This document shows positions 9,681 to 19,139 of a stretch of DNA of 64,000 nt, piece after piece. The stretch is taken from positions 16,500-80,499 of the IMG/VR virus record IMGVR_UViG_3300037119_005106; one strand, given 5' to 3'. The notes below the pieces were generated by a model. The model made no database searches, was not told the DNA's origin, and saw only the letters and a list, made by a program, of their open reading frames with translations. Every line of letters starts with the position of its first letter. Within the stretch, counting starts at the first letter, position 1. Source of the DNA: a virus. Both the position numbers and the translations under genes were made by a program.

Positions 9681-10216
9681 CCTTCATCAATATTAGGTTC
9701 TTGACCATTTGTAACTTGAAGGACTTTTATGTTTCTTGTGTCAAGATTTTTAGCAAGCTTTACATTGATAGATGATAATTTATTTAAATGCGCTTGCTCT
9801 TCATCTGTTAAAGCAATATTTGAAGCTTCTTTACGAACACTATTAATCATAAACAACGTTTCGTCTTTATGTACGGATTCACTCCAAATAGAAGCATTTG
9901 CATCTTTTTCAGCATTTTCAATTGCCATTACAATCTCCGCATTAGGTCGTTTGATTGGATTGTAGGTGATTCTATACTCTCTTAATCCTGGATAAGATGG
10001 ATGTTGTCCAAATTCTAGCAAATGCTCCAAGTCAGGAAGATTAGTTTGAAGAAGAAAAATTCTAGAATCATAATCTGGTTCAGGATAAGGAATGTTTTTT
10101 ACCAACCATTCATAATCGGGATCAATTCCCTCAACCGGAAGCATATCTTCGCGAGGATATAAATCGTGTTTAATAATTTCTTTTGTGCTTTTACGAACTA
10201 AAACTGATGGTACCAT
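9665..10216 (-). CDS. Tail fibre-associated protein, 183 aa
   Basis: No named family recognised. The segment PDYEWLVKNIPYPEPDY resembles a stretch of the adjacent 690-aa fibre protein (EWKWIIANIPYSNP), hinting at a shared attachment or repeat unit. The rest is mixed alpha/beta with a helical C-terminal half. Its position between the fibre and beta-propeller genes suggests a tail-fibre connector or chaperone. It overlaps the beta-propeller gene by 16 bases. Confidence 0.5.
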   Translation of the reverse strand: MVPSVLVRKSTKEIIKHDLYPREDMLPVEGIDPDYEWLVKNIPYPEPDYDSRIFLLQTNLPDLEHLLEFGQHPSYPGLREYRITYNPIKRPNAEIVMAIENAEKDANASIWSESVHKDETLFMINSVRKEASNIALTDEEQAHLNKLSSINVKLAKNLDTRNIKVLQVTNGQEPNIDEGWERN

Positions 10217-10236
10217 ATTTGTTTTTTATTAATTAG

Positions 10237-12309
10237 TTAAACTTTTTTTCCTATGAATAATATTTTCAAACCTGCTCCAGCAACTCCACTACCTATTTGA
10301 GTTACACTTACTATAATCTCTGAATCATTTGCTAAATTAACATCAGAGATTACAGCCGGAACCGCTGCCGTAACACTTGTTTTCTCTGTAGCATCAATGC
10401 TTAGCAATGTACTAAATATTGACACACCATTTTCTTTTACATTAACAATTAAACTAGATACTGTTGGAGCTGTATTAAGACTTGTTCTTACCTCAGATAA
10501 AGTCATAGCAAATGGAACTCTAAATGTTATTACATCACCTACCATTAAAGGAGAAAACTCATCGCTACACGCATAAGCAATCTCTGTTTTTGAAAGAGGA
10601 TCGCTAGTTGATAAATTACCTGATGAATCGGCTACAACAACTCTACTGCCAGTTCCAGCAAGATTAGGAACATTAAGACTTCCGTCTTTATTTACTTTTA
10701 CTTTTATAGAAATAGTACCGTCAGAATTTCTAGTTGCAAAATTCATTGAAACAGCATTGGTATTGGTTCTTTCGTCAGGCGTATCAATATAAGCAACTTC
10801 AACACTATTGGAAGCGAACCAAGACAATCTTCTGCTTTTTGGTGATGCAGTTGTGCCATCACTATCAACCATTATTCCTAATACAGAACCAAGACTACGT
10901 ATTAAAAACTTAGACAAATTAAATATATTGGTACCAATAGAGATTCCGCCATATCTAAAAATATGGTTTGTTTTATTATTTCCCGCATCTACTTCCGGTC
11001 CAGCCAAAAGAAAATTTGATATTTCAGAAGTAATTACTTCAGGTTCATAAAGACTAGTAGAAGAATTATAAACCCAAGTTGAATTATTATTACCTATATA
11101 TAAATTTTGACTATCTAATCTTAATGAATCATCATTTACAGTAGGAGGATTATTTAAATCAAATATTGTTGCTGAAAGAGAGTTTGGATTTGTGAAATTG
11201 AAAAAAACATTTTTAGCATATGTTTTTGGTATCTTATCCAATTCTTCCTCTAGACCTTCTATATCTGAAATAGTATTTCTTAGAATACCAACGAAACATA
11301 AAAAATAACTATTCCAAGCCGTTTGTCTTGCTTTGAAATGAGCTATTTCTTTATACTTCATAACAAGATCTTTCCCTTCAGTAAAAGCAAATTTATACGC
11401 TCCACCAGAAAAAGGAGAACTATAATCATATATTGTAAAAGGAGCACCAGTATAGTTGAAAACATAAAAATCTTTCCATTCATACATTTCATCCAAACCT
11501 TCGTCAATAATATTTACCCCTCCTAAACTTGTTGCCCCTCCAGCTATTTGGATTAAAGATTTTTCGGTAGGAATATCAACAAAAGGAACATGTCCATAAC
11601 TAACAGGAAAATCAAAAATAATTCCACCTTTTGAAGTTTTAGTTATATAATTGTCACCAATTATAGGCATAATAGGTTCACTAATACCGGTATCTGTTAC
11701 TTTTACCCAAGTAGCATAAATTCCACCATTAGGAAGAACAGGAGCAAATGGTTCTCCTAAAGATTCTTCGCCAGATATCATATCAAAACTATTGCTTACA
11801 TTAGGAACAAAATAAACAAGTCTTGAGTAATCGGTTGATGACAAAGGAATAGTTATAGTTTCTTCAACAGGATTGCTATAAGGTATATTTGCTATTATCC
11901 ATTTCCATTCCGGATTAAAAACAATATCGTTACCCGTAACATAAGCTCCAGTAGCTTCTGTTATTTCATTGATAGTACTAAATAAATCCTTAGCTTCAGT
12001 AAGCTTGTAAAAATTATATTCTTTACCAGAGTAATTAACATCATCAACAATCCATCGAAGAGGATAAGTAAAATTCTGAGCAACAAGACCTACCTCTGCA
12101 ACAGTTCCTACTCTCCATTCCCATTTAGTATCTTCTTCTCTACAATGAACAATAAGTTTGTCATAATATGTAAAAGCTAGATTGTCATTAAGCCCTAAAC
12201 TAGACAAAATACTTTCCGAAGGACTATACTTTATGTAATCTAATGGTATTTGTGCCGGAACAGATAAGCCGGTTTGTATATCAGTTTTATTAGGATTGCT
12301 GCTAGACAT
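10237..12309 (-). CDS. Tail fibre / tailspike-like protein, 690 aa
   Basis: Beta-rich 690-residue protein. The N-terminal third likely attaches to the particle. The middle contains repeated strand-turn units. Near residues 545-565 there is a GSRVVVADSSGNL motif typical of the shaft-to-head transition in phage fibres. The C-terminal ~120 residues look like a jelly-roll or carbohydrate-binding domain. It probably contacts the host surface. A small 84-aa gene precedes it and the 183-aa protein follows. Host-range variability would be expected in the C-terminus. Confidence 0.65.
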   Translation of the reverse strand: MSSSNPNKTDIQTGLSVPAQIPLDYIKYSPSESILSSLGLNDNLAFTYYDKLIVHCREEDTKWEWRVGTVAEVGLVAQNFTYPLRWIVDDVNYSGKEYNFYKLTEAKDLFSTINEITEATGAYVTGNDIVFNPEWKWIIANIPYSNPVEETITIPLSSTDYSRLVYFVPNVSNSFDMISGEESLGEPFAPVLPNGGIYATWVKVTDTGISEPIMPIIGDNYITKTSKGGIIFDFPVSYGHVPFVDIPTEKSLIQIAGGATSLGGVNIIDEGLDEMYEWKDFYVFNYTGAPFTIYDYSSPFSGGAYKFAFTEGKDLVMKYKEIAHFKARQTAWNSYFLCFVGILRNTISDIEGLEEELDKIPKTYAKNVFFNFTNPNSLSATIFDLNNPPTVNDDSLRLDSQNLYIGNNNSTWVYNSSTSLYEPEVITSEISNFLLAGPEVDAGNNKTNHIFRYGGISIGTNIFNLSKFLIRSLGSVLGIMVDSDGTTASPKSRRLSWFASNSVEVAYIDTPDERTNTNAVSMNFATRNSDGTISIKVKVNKDGSLNVPNLAGTGSRVVVADSSGNLSTSDPLSKTEIAYACSDEFSPLMVGDVITFRVPFAMTLSEVRTSLNTAPTVSSLIVNVKENGVSIFSTLLSIDATEKTSVTAAVPAVISDVNLANDSEIIVSVTQIGSGVAGAGLKILFIGKKV

Positions 12310-12320
12310 ATCAGTTTTTG

Positions 12321-12575
12321 TTATTGATTAAATAAGAATAATGCTGCTGCTTTGTTTAAATAATCTTTAAGGTCTGTAGAGCCCAGTTTATCAGATATTT
12401 CAGAATACAAAATAAAAAGAGTAGGCTCACCATGTATTTTCACATGAAGAACATTACCTCTTAATAAAACATTTGTCAATTGATTTATCATATAAAATTC
12501 TGGAGTTCCTGTACCATCAACAACTTCAATCATTGTTGCTTTCCCTACTTTGGTAATATTTATTACTCTACTCAT
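12321..12575 (-). CDS. Hypothetical structural-cluster protein, 84 aa
   Basis: Small protein of beta strands followed by one helix, no recognised family. Its start overlaps the stop of the 322-aa gene (ATGA-type overlap of 4 bases), showing translational coupling within the tail cluster. Possibly a small virion or assembly protein. Confidence 0.55.
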   Translation of the reverse strand: MSRVINITKVGKATMIEVVDGTGTPEFYMINQLTNVLLRGNVLHVKIHGEPTLFILYSEISDKLGSTDLKDYLNKAAALFLFNQ

Positions 12576-13540
12576 GGCGTTGGTGTTATTGGAATTATTA
12601 ATATAAGTTGATTCAATAATGGATTGACATTTAATGGATCCCCATCAACATCATTAAGCGTAATCGTAATACTATTTTCAACAACCGTATCTGTATCTTT
12701 TACTATTCGAACATAATAAACAGTTTCTCCATTATCATCAAGAAAAAAGTCAATTACAAAAAGACCAGAAGTATTAATTATTCCTTCCGGATAATCTCTT
12801 TCGGTTATACCAACAATATCCAAAGGATTAATTCCTATTGTTGGATAAAGAGTAGTATCTATTCCTATTTGATATGAAGCACCTACAATACTGTTTTGTA
12901 TTTTAAATGAATAGTTAGTTGTTTCTACCAAAGTTGTTGGATCCTGTTCCGAACTTGGTCCTGAAACTAATACCAATTCAGCACCATTCAAAGAAGAAGT
13001 ATTCACTGTAATCGTATTGGTTTGTCCATGATTTCCAAGTATGCTTTCAGTATCCCAAGTGAATACAGCATAATCATCCATGTTGCCAGGATTATCAGCA
13101 ATGAATTTCAAATTATTCACAAGGTCATAATAGAATATGGTTTGGCCAACAAAAACAATATTACCATTTAAAGTCCAAGAACCTCTGCCTTCAATATTCG
13201 TTATTGTAATTCTATCATAATGCGCTTCCGGAGCAACAATATCACTAAAGAAAAAAGAATCCGTAAAATGAATATCTTGAACAATTGTTAATATCGGCGG
13301 AACTCCTGTTTTATTGGTAGCAAAAGAAACCCGAACAGTTCCGGTATTTACAGAAACCTTACCATCTTTTGTTACTTTATATTTGAAAGAATCAAATGGT
13401 TCTCCTAGGAACGGAGTTGCATTATGAAGAACCGTTGCCGACTCTAAAGCGATATCATATTGCGTTCCAACAACAACCTCAATGCCTGATACGGTCATTA
13501 AGGTTCTAATTGGTTTTTCTGTTATCTCAAAAGTTGTCAT
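12572..13540 (-). CDS. Beta-sandwich tail-associated protein, 322 aa
   Basis: Almost entirely beta, rich in Thr, Val and Asn, with at least two segments that look like Ig-like or jelly-roll domains (about 10-115 and 190-310). There is no signal peptide. It is in the fibre cluster, two bases after the connector gene, so a head- or tail-appendage role is inferred. No specific family could be named. Confidence 0.55.
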   Translation of the reverse strand: MTTFEITEKPIRTLMTVSGIEVVVGTQYDIALESATVLHNATPFLGEPFDSFKYKVTKDGKVSVNTGTVRVSFATNKTGVPPILTIVQDIHFTDSFFFSDIVAPEAHYDRITITNIEGRGSWTLNGNIVFVGQTIFYYDLVNNLKFIADNPGNMDDYAVFTWDTESILGNHGQTNTITVNTSSLNGAELVLVSGPSSEQDPTTLVETTNYSFKIQNSIVGASYQIGIDTTLYPTIGINPLDIVGITERDYPEGIINTSGLFVIDFFLDDNGETVYYVRIVKDTDTVVENSITITLNDVDGDPLNVNPLLNQLILIIPITPTP

Positions 13541-13542
13541 GA

Positions 13543-14547
13543 TTACGGTGTTTCTATTTTAGTATTTAAAGTAGAATAGGTATATACGTTTTTAGATACA
13601 TATAATTTCGTTCTAGTAGCAGCATCATAATTTACATCAAAAGCATTAGTGATATTACTCTCAAAAGTATCTCTCAAAATATAATTAATATCTTCAGTAT
13701 TTCTTATACAGAAACATATTCTACCGATAAAAGTATAAACAACATCCTCTCCATCAGCAAATATTCTCAACGGAACATTTTGTTTGGCATCTAGGTAAGT
13801 ATTATTGATCAATGGAATTACATCATTGATATCATCCGTTAAACTATTTAATTGCCAGTAAGCAAGTGATGCATCTACAATTGCAGAACCTTCACAAACT
13901 ACATCTTCATACTCCGCACAATAATCATAAGAATGAACTGTTTGATCAATCAATAATCTTCTGTCCGTATAAGATAACTGTCCAAGAGCATTCCACTGTT
14001 CTAACGTTGGGAAAGCATCATCACCGCGAGCTTCTAACAGAGCATTGATAAAACTTTGCTCATAGTTTTTATTAGCATTCATATTTCCTATTCCTAAGAA
14101 AATCTTAGAAGAATACAATTTCCAAACAATAAAAGCAACAACAGCTTCTTCATGATTTCGGGTTACCATCGGATAACCTTGCTCATCTGTTCTTATTCCC
14201 CAATATAAAACAACGATATCTTTAGTTTGCTTTTCTTTGAATCGAATCCCCTCAGCAGTTGGTGTATATTTAAACTCCGGAACAATACAGCAATTTACTC
14301 CAACACCTTCCAATTCTATAAAATCTTCAGGGAATTTAAAAAACTTTCCAAAGTTGCAATCGCCTGTAGAACCGACAACAATATATGTTTTTTTCTTTAA
14401 CTCAACCGAACCACCATATCCTATTTCTCTCTCTCCGCGAAACATAAGTCTACGTAACTTTTCGTAAAAAGGCCTTAGATTCTCAAGACCAGTTTCATCT
14501 TTTACAGACTGAACAATTTCTTCAAAAGGTACTATTCCTGATATCAT
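13543..14547 (-). CDS. Head-tail connector / ring-type protein, 334 aa
   Basis: The helical N-terminus (about 1-45) with YEKLRRLMFRGEREIG, a beta-rich insert (45-130) and a second helical part (130-170) are the arrangement seen in connector and tail-ring proteins of podo- and crAss-like phages. The C-terminal ~120 residues are beta-rich. The location, after MCP and two to three small neck-type proteins, supports this. It overlaps the preceding gene by 4 bases. Confidence 0.5.
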   Translation of the reverse strand: MISGIVPFEEIVQSVKDETGLENLRPFYEKLRRLMFRGEREIGYGGSVELKKKTYIVVGSTGDCNFGKFFKFPEDFIELEGVGVNCCIVPEFKYTPTAEGIRFKEKQTKDIVVLYWGIRTDEQGYPMVTRNHEEAVVAFIVWKLYSSKIFLGIGNMNANKNYEQSFINALLEARGDDAFPTLEQWNALGQLSYTDRRLLIDQTVHSYDYCAEYEDVVCEGSAIVDASLAYWQLNSLTDDINDVIPLINNTYLDAKQNVPLRIFADGEDVVYTFIGRICFCIRNTEDINYILRDTFESNITNAFDVNYDAATRTKLYVSKNVYTYSTLNTKIETP

Positions 14548-15056
14548 GGTATGAAGTTATTTTTATGGATTCTTTGCTCTTCGATAGCATCTTCAAAATT
14601 AACAATTAAATTAACATCAAAATTGTTTTTATATATTTTTTCTATCTTAGGTAAAATATTAGTAGAACCAGTAAGCTTCTTTAATTTACAACAAAGGAAA
14701 AACAATTCAGAAGGCCTTTGGTACCACATAAAACCAATAGAAGCATTCACTACTTTTTTGACTCCTTTATTCATAATAACTCTTGGACGATATTTTACTT
14801 TAGTCAAAGAACCTGTATAAAGGAAATAGGATGGTCCATCTAAAAAATATATCTCTTTAAAGTAAATATCAAAGTATTCTTTTAATATTTTTCCGTAAAG
14901 AGATATACTGACTTTTTTAGGTGTTACACCTTTCTTCTCTCCAAGCATTTTAGGAGGGTATTTATTAGGGAACATAGAGTAGAAGTAATTTAATCCAAAA
15001 ACTTCCTTAAACTTAGTTCTGTTGGTTTTGGGTTGGCTTGGCGCTGCTTTCGTCAT
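14544..15056 (-). CDS. Hypothetical neck/tail-completion protein, 170 aa
   Basis: Basic protein with no recognised family. It overlaps the preceding 237-aa gene by 44 bases and the following connector gene by 4 bases. This tight coupling is typical of head-completion cassettes. A virion or assembly role is inferred only from position. Confidence 0.5.
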   Translation of the reverse strand: MTKAAPSQPKTNRTKFKEVFGLNYFYSMFPNKYPPKMLGEKKGVTPKKVSISLYGKILKEYFDIYFKEIYFLDGPSYFLYTGSLTKVKYRPRVIMNKGVKKVVNASIGFMWYQRPSELFFLCCKLKKLTGSTNILPKIEKIYKNNFDVNLIVNFEDAIEEQRIHKNNFIP

Positions 15057-15726
15057 TTGAATCAGTTACTTTATCTTGTCGCACATTTAAAATCACATTG
15101 TATTCTTTGGCTAGAATTTTGGTAGTTATTTCCTCAACCAAATCCGAAGGACAAGGATATGGATCCTTAGTCCAATCATAATCCTCAGCTTCATCAGGAT
15201 TATCCAAAACACCATAAACATCAATATTTATGAACTCATTTTCATTCTCATAAATCTGATCTTCAAGTTCATCAATTATAACATTACTCTTTGGTCTTTT
15301 CTTTCCATCAACAACTTTATATTCTCCAGTGTAAATAAGGGCATTGTTGCCACTCATTTTAGCTTTGGGAAGATTACCATTCATTATGCTTTTCATTGAC
15401 AAATGGAATTCTTCTGAATTTAATACCGGAATACTTTCTCCAGAAATCTCAAAGTAAAAACCTGAGCGATTGTTTAACTGAATGAATTTTGGAAGCTTTC
15501 TTTCAAACTTTCTATTACTCAATTTAACAAATGGAAGAGAACCTAAGAACTGAAAACATTCATCACTAATTATTTGCCCGGACATAGAATACTTTCCAAT
15601 AGCAGCAGCTCTATACTTTTGCAAGAAAGCACGAATAACTCTTTCATCTATTTTAGAATCATCAGTTAGGTTTCCTTTCTGAACCGTTTCAATAATCGAA
15701 TAAACTATTTTTTCTTCAGTTTCCAT
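15013..15726 (-). CDS. Structural-cluster protein, 237 aa
   Basis: Helical N-terminal ~55 residues, beta-rich centre, and a polar Asn/Gln/Ser-rich C-terminal tail that overlaps the next gene. No family recognised. It shares its last base with the start of the preceding coding region (15726), so it is translationally coupled. Candidate neck or ring component. Confidence 0.5.
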   Translation of the reverse strand: METEEKIVYSIIETVQKGNLTDDSKIDERVIRAFLQKYRAAAIGKYSMSGQIISDECFQFLGSLPFVKLSNRKFERKLPKFIQLNNRSGFYFEISGESIPVLNSEEFHLSMKSIMNGNLPKAKMSGNNALIYTGEYKVVDGKKRPKSNVIIDELEDQIYENENEFINIDVYGVLDNPDEAEDYDWTKDPYPCPSDLVEEITTKILAKEYNVILNVRQDKVTDSNDESSAKPTQNQQN

Positions 15727-16373
15727 TATTTGTTTCTATAAGTTTGATTAAGTTTAAAATCTGCCATTGCGCTAGGTTCACCAGTTTTCTGTCTTAAAGA
15801 ATTGGCTGTTTCTGCAAACAAGTATTCGCAAACCGCATCTGGAAGATTTACTATTGGATTGGTAGATACCGAGCCAAAGGTAGGTTGCTTTACGTATATC
15901 AGGATAAGCTTTGATGGTTGTACTGTAGAATTTAAAGCAAGTCCTGTATGCACATTAAAATAATTAGAGAACTGTTGAATCAATGGATACATTCTCTCAG
16001 GTTTTTTAAATGGACTCGTCATATTGGTATTATGCTCCCCATGACGTTCTATTGTTGGTTTTCTAGCCTTTATACCATCATTATACAAAACGTTTATTGT
16101 GAGCTTTGTGTGATAGTCATTCGGCAAGGTAGCCATCTTCTCAACAGCACTATCAGGATTATTTACAAACGGAATAAGAACCGAAGCCAAGAGAGGTCTA
16201 ATATCATCAGTTATCTCTTGATTCAATTCAGCTTCTTTAGCACGCGCTCCTACGAAACTTAACGTTTCTTTCTTGAAAGCTTTAAGAACTTGAGGAAGGG
16301 TAAAGTAGTCTGAACCTAATTTATCCGCTTCCTCTAGTACTCTATTATAGCCCTCCGTTACGGTATATGGCAT
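15726..16373 (-). CDS. Structural-cluster protein, 215 aa
   Basis: Mixed helical (N-terminal ~60) and beta protein, no recognised family. It lies nine bases after the 295-aa capsid-proximal gene. The place in the order MCP, 295-aa, this protein and connector proteins suggests head completion or tail attachment. A function cannot be read from sequence. Confidence 0.5.
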   Translation of the reverse strand: MPYTVTEGYNRVLEEADKLGSDYFTLPQVLKAFKKETLSFVGARAKEAELNQEITDDIRPLLASVLIPFVNNPDSAVEKMATLPNDYHTKLTINVLYNDGIKARKPTIERHGEHNTNMTSPFKKPERMYPLIQQFSNYFNVHTGLALNSTVQPSKLILIYVKQPTFGSVSTNPIVNLPDAVCEYLFAETANSLRQKTGEPSAMADFKLNQTYRNK

Positions 16374-16382
16374 AATGATTTT

Positions 16383-17270
16383 TTATTTAAAAGTGAATCC
16401 GTCAGCTTTTAGCCTTGGATATAATTCACCTACCATTTCGGTGTAAATCTCCAAGTTAGTTTTCAACCAATTGATTACACTATCTTCATTACTTCCGATA
16501 GGTACATTGTTGAATTTATAAATACCATTGGCTTCACGAATGATATCATAACGCAACATTTCTTTGAACTCATAAGAGTATTTCAAGTTGTCGATATCAT
16601 CGAATACTTTGCCAATAAGAGAAGCATTTAACTCGCCACCAGCACTTGTACCTCTAGCAAAGTTTTTAATCTTCTGACGAAGTAATTTCTTCTCAGTGGT
16701 TTTGTTCTTAATCCAACGAATGTCAAAATATGGCAAATTGAAGTGAGCTAATAAATATCTCAATCTTTCCAATGATACGCCAGTTTTTGGATTATCATCT
16801 GACAACTTACCAATGATAACATCGATAGTATCTTGATTATCGATTTCAGACAACTCTTGTCTATCAACATTCTTCAATGTGATAGTTGGATTAGACATTT
16901 TTTTAATCTTCACAAGGTCGGTTAATTCAATTCCTTGAACACCTACTTCTGGATGAGCAATCAACCAATCAACAATTCTTCTATCCATTGGATTAGAATC
17001 AGGCTGTAATCTCATTGTAGGCTTGTCAATCATATAACCAAGAGTTTCTTGATTATCTAAATCGATAAGCGGAACACGAGTACCTGTCCATGGATGAATA
17101 TAAGTTGTTAATCTTCTACCACCAAATGCTTTTGTTCCTTGAGAGTTTGATAACTCAATCTTCAATTCCCAAACACCTTGCATTTTTTTAGGATCAAGAA
17201 CGACAGCTTTTAAATACTTATCTCTTCCTGATTCTACTTTCTCTTCTTTTAATTCTAACTCGTTTCCCAT
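16383..17270 (-). CDS. Capsid-proximal structural protein, 295 aa
   Basis: Directly follows the major capsid gene but is separated from it by a strong terminator, so its level is probably set apart from that of MCP. The protein has an N-terminal strand-rich region with a YIHPWTGTRVPL segment and helical parts later (about 150-270). No family recognised. Possible capsid decoration, head fibre or connector protein. Confidence 0.5.
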   Translation of the reverse strand: MGNELELKEEKVESGRDKYLKAVVLDPKKMQGVWELKIELSNSQGTKAFGGRRLTTYIHPWTGTRVPLIDLDNQETLGYMIDKPTMRLQPDSNPMDRRIVDWLIAHPEVGVQGIELTDLVKIKKMSNPTITLKNVDRQELSEIDNQDTIDVIIGKLSDDNPKTGVSLERLRYLLAHFNLPYFDIRWIKNKTTEKKLLRQKIKNFARGTSAGGELNASLIGKVFDDIDNLKYSYEFKEMLRYDIIREANGIYKFNNVPIGSNEDSVINWLKTNLEIYTEMVGELYPRLKADGFTFK

Positions 17271-17292
17271 TTTATTTGTTTTTTAATTTATA

Positions 17293-17327
17293 AAAAGTGC
17301 GAGAAACTTAATGAATCTCGCACTTTT
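17293..17327 (-). terminator. Strong hairpin terminator after MCP
   Basis: Twelve-base arms AAAAGTGCGAGA and TCTCGCACTTTT are perfectly complementary around an 11-base loop, immediately past the capsid gene stop. On the minus strand the arm ends in a T-rich tract. It likely ends or attenuates the abundant capsid message. Confidence 0.85.
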
Positions 17328-17337
17328 AAATTTAATA

Positions 17338-19020
17338 CTAATACAAGAATTTCGCTGCTTGATGCGTTCCTTGAGTAATAGCGTTGCCAGACAATGCTCC
17401 ACCGTTGTATTTGGTAGTCGCTTTGATAATAGCACAACTTCTTACATCATAAAGAATTGGCAACAACTCAGACAATGTATGTACTGAACATCCATCGAAT
17501 CCTGATGATGCAACATCGCCAGCTGATTCTTGGAATGATTCCATACCATTTTCATACTTACGTTTCAACTCTCTTCCTGAACGAGCAAATAACTCAAAGT
17601 TAGATACACCATCAACAGAAGAACAGTTTAACACGTAGATATTACCTGTTCCAGTAACACCACCACTTGTATTGAACAAACCTGGATTGTTGTTCAACTC
17701 ATCTTCAAGGATAACAAATTTGTTTCCAAGATAGTTGTAAGTAGTGATTTCAAATCCAATTTCATTTTCTTTACCTGTAGAGATATCGACAATGTTTGAA
17801 TTCATAGTTCCTGCAGCAGAGTTTGCAGCATGGTTACCAAAACCAATCAATTTCTTGAAAGCTGCATCGATTACAGAACGTCCAATAGTATCTGTAACAC
17901 CTACGAAAGTGTTTCCAGAAGAACCTACAGGAGAACGTTGTCCAAGAATCATCATTAATGACTCTAAAGCCAAATAAGATAATCCAGCATTTGGATCATA
18001 ATCAATAGTCAAGTTTTCTTGAATTTGTGGAATCCAACCATCACCCAACATCGGAGCAGTTAAACCTGACTCTGCTTTAAACCCTGTAAGAGTTAATTTG
18101 TTGGTACCATAGTTTTCAAACCATGAGTGGTCAGTAGCATCCATAGAAATACGAGAATATCTCAATGCAAGTTCGTTTTGCATGTGAAAGATTCTATCGT
18201 TTTTCAAGATTTCATCATACTCCCATAACTTACCATCTGTTTCTGGATTACTAATCCAAGCAATTTTCTGTTTCTTAGCAGAACCAGTCATTGTAACAGT
18301 AGAACGGTGAATTGAAGAATAGTTGATTCTCCATTTGTTACGGTTGTAACGTTGCCATCCTCTAAGAGAACCTTCCCCGAAGTAGTTACCACCTTCTGTC
18401 ATAACTTCTCCAGCAGCCAAATACTCGACTTTGAATAAGTTAGCAGTACCAACAAACTTACCATCAAGAACGTAGTGGCTTCCGTCAACTGAACGTCTTG
18501 GGTGTTGTTGAATGATAAACAAAGAACCCATACCTTGACCTAAAATGATAGAGTCGTTAGGATTGAATTTGTCTCCGTAGATTTCATTGTCCGGATCGTG
18601 CTCAATAGAGATACTTCCAGGAACATCGGTAATTACGGTTGCAGCAGTAATACCATTGGTAAAAGTAACTGTAACTACAGCACCCATATCCGGTTGGCTA
18701 TTACCAGCATCAAACCATGAACCGATTTGCGCTCCACCTTTCGCATACGCAGGAAGCAATAAAGCTCCTTCATACTGAATACGGTAAGCGTTGTCCATTA
18801 ACGTATCTTTAGCAGCGCTCATAACCTTTCCAGATTTTGCACCACCATTAACACGCCCTGAAGCAAACATAAACGAAGTAAACTTCGTATAACGAGCAAA
18901 CAAATCCATAGACTTTCTACGAACTTCAAAGTGTTTGTTCATCTTAGAAGTCAACGAATTGGCTTCTGTGTGGATTTGAGGGTTGAAATTCTCTTTCGTT
19001 CCTCTAATTAAAATTGACAT
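17338..19020 (-). CDS. Major capsid protein
   Basis: 560 residues, following terminase, portal and an acidic scaffold-type gene, and closed by a strong terminator as expected for a highly expressed gene. The sequence resembles crAss-like capsid proteins: N-terminal helix with basic residues, FEVRRKSMDLFARYTKF near residue 30-47, beta-rich centre with RYNRNKWRINYSS, and a long alternating C-terminal half. It should form the icosahedral shell with the HK97 fold. A gap of 119 bases separates it from the scaffold gene. A specific family assignment would need a profile search, but the role is well supported. Confidence 0.8.
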   Translation of the reverse strand: MSILIRGTKENFNPQIHTEANSLTSKMNKHFEVRRKSMDLFARYTKFTSFMFASGRVNGGAKSGKVMSAAKDTLMDNAYRIQYEGALLLPAYAKGGAQIGSWFDAGNSQPDMGAVVTVTFTNGITAATVITDVPGSISIEHDPDNEIYGDKFNPNDSIILGQGMGSLFIIQQHPRRSVDGSHYVLDGKFVGTANLFKVEYLAAGEVMTEGGNYFGEGSLRGWQRYNRNKWRINYSSIHRSTVTMTGSAKKQKIAWISNPETDGKLWEYDEILKNDRIFHMQNELALRYSRISMDATDHSWFENYGTNKLTLTGFKAESGLTAPMLGDGWIPQIQENLTIDYDPNAGLSYLALESLMMILGQRSPVGSSGNTFVGVTDTIGRSVIDAAFKKLIGFGNHAANSAAGTMNSNIVDISTGKENEIGFEITTYNYLGNKFVILEDELNNNPGLFNTSGGVTGTGNIYVLNCSSVDGVSNFELFARSGRELKRKYENGMESFQESAGDVASSGFDGCSVHTLSELLPILYDVRSCAIIKATTKYNGGALSGNAITQGTHQAAKFLY

Positions 19021-19139
19021 AATTTCTCTTGTTTTAAGATTTTTAAAAAATAAATTATTGTACTCAAAACATTGTTGGTTTTTACCGTTGGCTAAAACCT
19101 TCTATGCATAAAAATAACTTCTCTCAATTAGTCCTTGAC